From a virus, in the IMG/VR virus record IMGVR_UViG_3300006922_002634, positions 1 to 24,277 of that record: a stretch of 24,277 nucleotides of DNA. One strand, written 5' to 3'. Shown piece after piece: positions 22,473 to 24,277 of the stretch. The number at the start of each line of letters is the position of its first letter. The first letter of the stretch is position 1. Position numbers and translations under genes: made by a program. A model generated the notes under the pieces. It did not search any database and was not told the origin of the DNA. It saw only the letters and a program-made list of their open reading frames with translations.

Positions 22473-22636
22473 TGGCTAAAGATACTGAACAGTTAGATTA
22501 TGCATGCAGATTAATGTATGGACATACTGACTGGGAATTTGTAGACAGTAAGTTATTAAAAAGATTTGATGATGGTAACTATACAGTAGTTTTATTTCAT
22601 CACGAAGATAGAGAAAGGAAAGAAAAGTATGGCTAA
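22472..22636 (+). CDS. Hypothetical small protein (54 aa)
   Basis: Starts MAKDTEQLDYACRLMYGH, followed by WEFVDSKLLKRFDDGN and a strand YTVVLFHHE with a Lys/Glu-rich end. No family recognised. Its start overlaps the previous stop (TAATG) and its last 8 bases overlap the next gene. The opening MAKD is shared with the next gene, but otherwise the two are not similar. The gene carries the ribosome site of the next gene within its 3' end. Confidence 0.55.
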   Translation: MAKDTEQLDYACRLMYGHTDWEFVDSKLLKRFDDGNYTVVLFHHEDRERKEKYG

Positions 22637-22850
22637 AGACCACACAACGTTTACCTCTGAAGAGTTTGTTGACGGCAAAATCTTAGAGATGAATGAAGCT
22701 AACAGAATATATAGAGAGATGGCTAGTGCTATCAAAGCTGACACAACTATCGCTGACCAACTTATGGGTAGAGGTAGTGAGAACAGAGCATTGCTTAGGT
22801 CTATACGCAACAGGTTAAATGAAATGATACCTGAAGAAGTATACGGTTAA
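22629..22850 (+). CDS. Hypothetical helical protein (73 aa)
   Basis: A charged, mostly helical protein (MAKDHTTFTSEEFVDGKI, NEANRIYREMASAIKAD, ALLRSIRNRLNEMI) without cysteines. GAAAGGAAAGA lies before the ATG. An opposite-strand open frame over the same bases is a shadow. No domain is recognised and the function is unknown; the context is a run of small plus-strand genes. Confidence 0.65.
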   Translation: MAKDHTTFTSEEFVDGKILEMNEANRIYREMASAIKADTTIADQLMGRGSENRALLRSIRNRLNEMIPEEVYG

Positions 22851-22873
22851 ATGCATAGCGAAGAAAGGTAAGA

Positions 22874-23104
22874 ATGAGCGACACTAATAGTACACAAGTG
22901 TACGAGTTTGTAGATAAGAATATGAAGAAAGCTGAGAATATATTAACAGTTGACTTTCACTTTAGTACTGAGGTTACTGCTGATGAGGCTATAGTTATGG
23001 TAGATAAAATGGTATCAATGTTAGATGATAGCACTGATGCAGTAGCCAAAGAGTTTACTGCACACAGACCATTTATATACTGTAAGTTTTCAACAGAAGA
23101 ATAA
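22874..23104 (+). CDS. Hypothetical small protein (76 aa)
   Basis: Starts MSDTNSTQVYEFVDKNMK with a strand-like NILTVDFHFSTEV, a helix around EAIVMVDKMVSMLDD and a final strand FIYCKFS, a small alpha/beta pattern. No family recognised. GAAAGG precedes the ATG by 6 bases. It lies 23 bases after the previous gene, so it is probably in the same transcript. Confidence 0.65.
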   Translation: MSDTNSTQVYEFVDKNMKKAENILTVDFHFSTEVTADEAIVMVDKMVSMLDDSTDAVAKEFTAHRPFIYCKFSTEE

Positions 23105-23129
23105 ATAATAAAAAACGGAAGGAGTTCCT

Positions 23130-23306
23130 ATGACAGGAATGATATGTGATAATTGCAGGTTAGATGAATACAAGAAGTTAGCTATTCATTCTAACGTGAA
23201 GTCATCTGTTCTATACATTGTAAAGTGTTGGACATGTGGCTATGAAACAGTAAAGAAATTAAATACAAAAATGAAAGGAGAGACTTATGCCAAAGCAGTT
23301 CGATAA
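23130..23306 (+). CDS. Small zinc-ribbon protein (58 aa)
   Basis: C6-x2-C9 (ICDNCRLDEY) and C33-x2-C36 (VKCWTCGYET) form the two knuckles of a zinc ribbon separated by 23 residues, with a strand SSVLYIVK between. GGAAGGAG lies 6 bases before the ATG. Its final 20 bases overlap the next gene in another frame. Function unknown; ribbons of this kind commonly bind nucleic acid or transcription proteins. Confidence 0.7.
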   Translation: MTGMICDNCRLDEYKKLAIHSNVKSSVLYIVKCWTCGYETVKKLNTKMKGETYAKAVR

Positions 23307-23898
23307 CTTTGGAGAAGTAAATAAAGTAAATAGGGAGTACGATAAACGTACTTACTTTGCTCGTGCCTTTGTTGCATTGGATGGTAACAGTAAGGATACG
23401 GACGCAGAGGATTTAGAAGTATTCGACTATGAGTTCGAGGCTACTTCTTTTCAAGATGCAATGGGACAATACGCGGCACATCAGTTACAGGTTGCTATTA
23501 ATAACCAAGCATTGAGAATGAGTAGATTACTTATGGAGGCATTAACAAGTGCTGTGAGTGGTGAAGGTGATGGCTTTGATACACTAATAGAATACATGGG
23601 TGAAGAAAGCAAAGACCTTGTATTGGAAGGTATACGTCTTATGAAAGAAGAAAACATGCAGGATATGCCAATACCTGCAGGATGGATAGCAGCAGTAATA
23701 CATGCTGTTCAAAAAATGTTTGACTATGAGAACAACGGAGCTTTTTGGCAAGAGCCTCAGTTAGTTATGATAGGCAATCCTGCTTTAATATCTAACATGT
23801 TCGTACAAGCACAAACAGCTTCTGATGTTGCCGAGGAAGGAGTAACAAAGATTGAAGAATTCCTTAAAGATAAGTTATCTAATCTTGAAGAGGAATAA
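23287..23898 (+). CDS. Hypothetical acidic protein (203 aa)
   Basis: The largest plus-strand gene in the window, strongly acidic. The first 60 residues look like a small beta-rich domain (KRTYFARAFVALDG and LEVFDYEFEATSFQDAM), followed by a mainly helical body (QLQVAINNQALRMSRLLMEAL, positions 67-87) and an acidic C-terminal helix ending NLEEE. No cysteine pairs, membrane segment or catalytic motif. AAAGGAG lies 6 bases before the ATG, inside the previous gene. No family recognised; it could be a replication- or host-interaction factor, but this is not supported directly. Confidence 0.75.
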   Translation: MPKQFDNFGEVNKVNREYDKRTYFARAFVALDGNSKDTDAEDLEVFDYEFEATSFQDAMGQYAAHQLQVAINNQALRMSRLLMEALTSAVSGEGDGFDTLIEYMGEESKDLVLEGIRLMKEENMQDMPIPAGWIAAVIHAVQKMFDYENNGAFWQEPQLVMIGNPALISNMFVQAQTASDVAEEGVTKIEEFLKDKLSNLEEE

Positions 23899-23924
23899 CT
23901 ATAAAGCTATTCATGGGACAGTGA

Positions 23925-24240
23925 GTAGCTTGTACCTGATGAAGACATTGACTTATTTACTAGTCAACCTTTCTGTATATTCTCTGTCAGGTACAAGGTA
24001 CTCGTAGCCCGATTACCCAATGCAATGCTACCTATTAGTAAGAGCCATAATTTCAGCCCTGTTTGCATGGCGACTGAACGTAGGTAGCTTGTAGCACATA
24101 ATAAAGGTTGGTAGCTCATTACTACCTAGACACGAAACAACTAAATGCAGACCTCGTTAATTGTGTGTTACAAGCTATCTATACGTACGTAGCTTACAGT
24201 GCATAAGTACTTTCATAATATGCACTGTGAGCTGTATATG
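23925..24240 (+). ncRNA. Gene-free region with several long hairpins and GTAGCTT repeats
   Basis: No ORF with a start signal was found from 23899 to 24263. Hairpin 1 pairs CTTGTACCTGA (23929-23939) with TCAGGTACAAG (23987-23997), 11 perfect pairs enclosing TTGACT/AGTCAA (23948-23953 with 23962-23967). Hairpin 2 pairs GCTACCTA (24027-24034) with TAGGTAGC (24081-24088) and encloses GCCAT/ATGGC. Hairpin 3 is GGTAG/CTACC (24110-24126). Hairpin 4 pairs 24191-24205 with 24219-24233, 15 pairs with one G-U. GTAGCTT recurs at 23925, 24084 and 24189, and GGTAGCT at 24083 and 24110. This is far more structure than neighbouring DNA and may be an untranslated RNA or regulatory leader; RNA status is unproven. 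Confidence 0.45.
24191..24233 (+). promoter_or_regulatory. 15-bp hairpin before the last gene
   Basis: AGCTTACAGTGCATA (24191-24205) and the matching arm at 24219-24233 pair with a single G-U, around a 13-base loop. The next gene's ribosome site AAAGGAG (24253-24259) begins 20 bases downstream, so the hairpin would sit in its leader. No T-run follows, so it is not a typical terminator. Confidence 0.55.
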
Positions 24241-24263
24241 TTTACAGCAGAAAAAGGAGAATA

Positions 24264-24277
24264 ATGACGGAAATAAA
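24264..24277 (+). CDS. Start of a new gene, cut by right edge
   Basis: An ATG at 24264 lies 4 bases after the strong ribosome site AAAAAGGAG and opens MTEI before the sequence ends. Only the first 14 bases are present, so no product can be named. The structured region before it suggests a separately controlled gene. Confidence 0.5.

Noticed and set aside
22592-22810. 72-codon minus-strand hydrophobic frame
   Set aside because: Antisense of a coherent plus-strand gene within an overlapping gene chain; the hydrophobic look comes from reading the complement of a charged helical protein.
1-24277. CRISPR array, insertion sequence, integrase or attachment site
   Set aside because: No regularly spaced direct repeats, transposase or recombinase motifs, or terminal inverted repeats were found.

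Overview
The window looks like part of an AT-rich (about one third G+C by eye) genome of a tailed double-stranded DNA bacteriophage (Caudoviricetes). The evidence is a head-morphogenesis block of terminase large subunit, portal, scaffold-like protein and an SU10-type (HK97-fold) major capsid protein, with densely packed overlapping genes and many small ORFs of unknown function. No rRNA, tRNA, CRISPR array, integrase or transposase was seen. The base composition and protein types resemble phages recovered from aquatic metagenomes, but the host cannot be named. Two promoters that place +1 on the A of the start codon point to a host that tolerates leaderless mRNAs (common in Actinobacteria and some other phyla); this is a hint only.

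Layout. (1) Positions 1-18514, minus strand: one late operon, read right to left. It starts with tiny zinc-finger, basic and Cys-motif proteins (18514-17427), then terminase large subunit, portal and two small proteins. A 2223-residue giant protein and four probable virion proteins follow, one with a lytic transglycosylase-like domain. After the only sizeable gap (1516-1687) come the scaffold-like protein and the major capsid protein, which runs off the left edge. Genes overlap or nearly touch throughout, with frequent TAATG and ATGA junctions, so translational coupling is likely. (2) 18515-18534: a 20-bp intergenic region holding two overlapping divergent promoters. (3) 18535-19273: a lone plus-strand Cys-containing ORF, convergent with a minus-strand PD-(D/E)XK nuclease-like gene that seems to use an ATT start codon. 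(4) 19274-20470: about 1.2 kb without a convincing gene. It holds C-runs on the plus strand, AT-rich tracts, a promoter followed by a tRNA-sized structured RNA candidate, a 9-bp inverted repeat over a -10-like box, and a series of stem-loops ending in two mutually exclusive hairpins just before the next gene. (5) 20471-23898, plus strand: an operon of small proteins, probably early or regulatory, many with paired cysteines, interrupted by a strong terminator at 21011-21039 and a 340-bp leader. (6) 23899-24263: a second gene-free stretch with long perfect or near-perfect hairpins and repeated GTAGCTT, then a new gene cut by the right edge.

How the genes work together. Minus-strand products build and load the head: terminase pumps DNA through the portal into a capsid assembled on the scaffold-like protein. 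The giant protein, the transglycosylase and their neighbours are best explained as internal or DNA-ejection virion proteins, encoded unusually between portal and capsid genes. The plus-strand small proteins are probably host-takeover or regulatory factors. Tail, replication and lysis genes are not visible and presumably lie outside the window.
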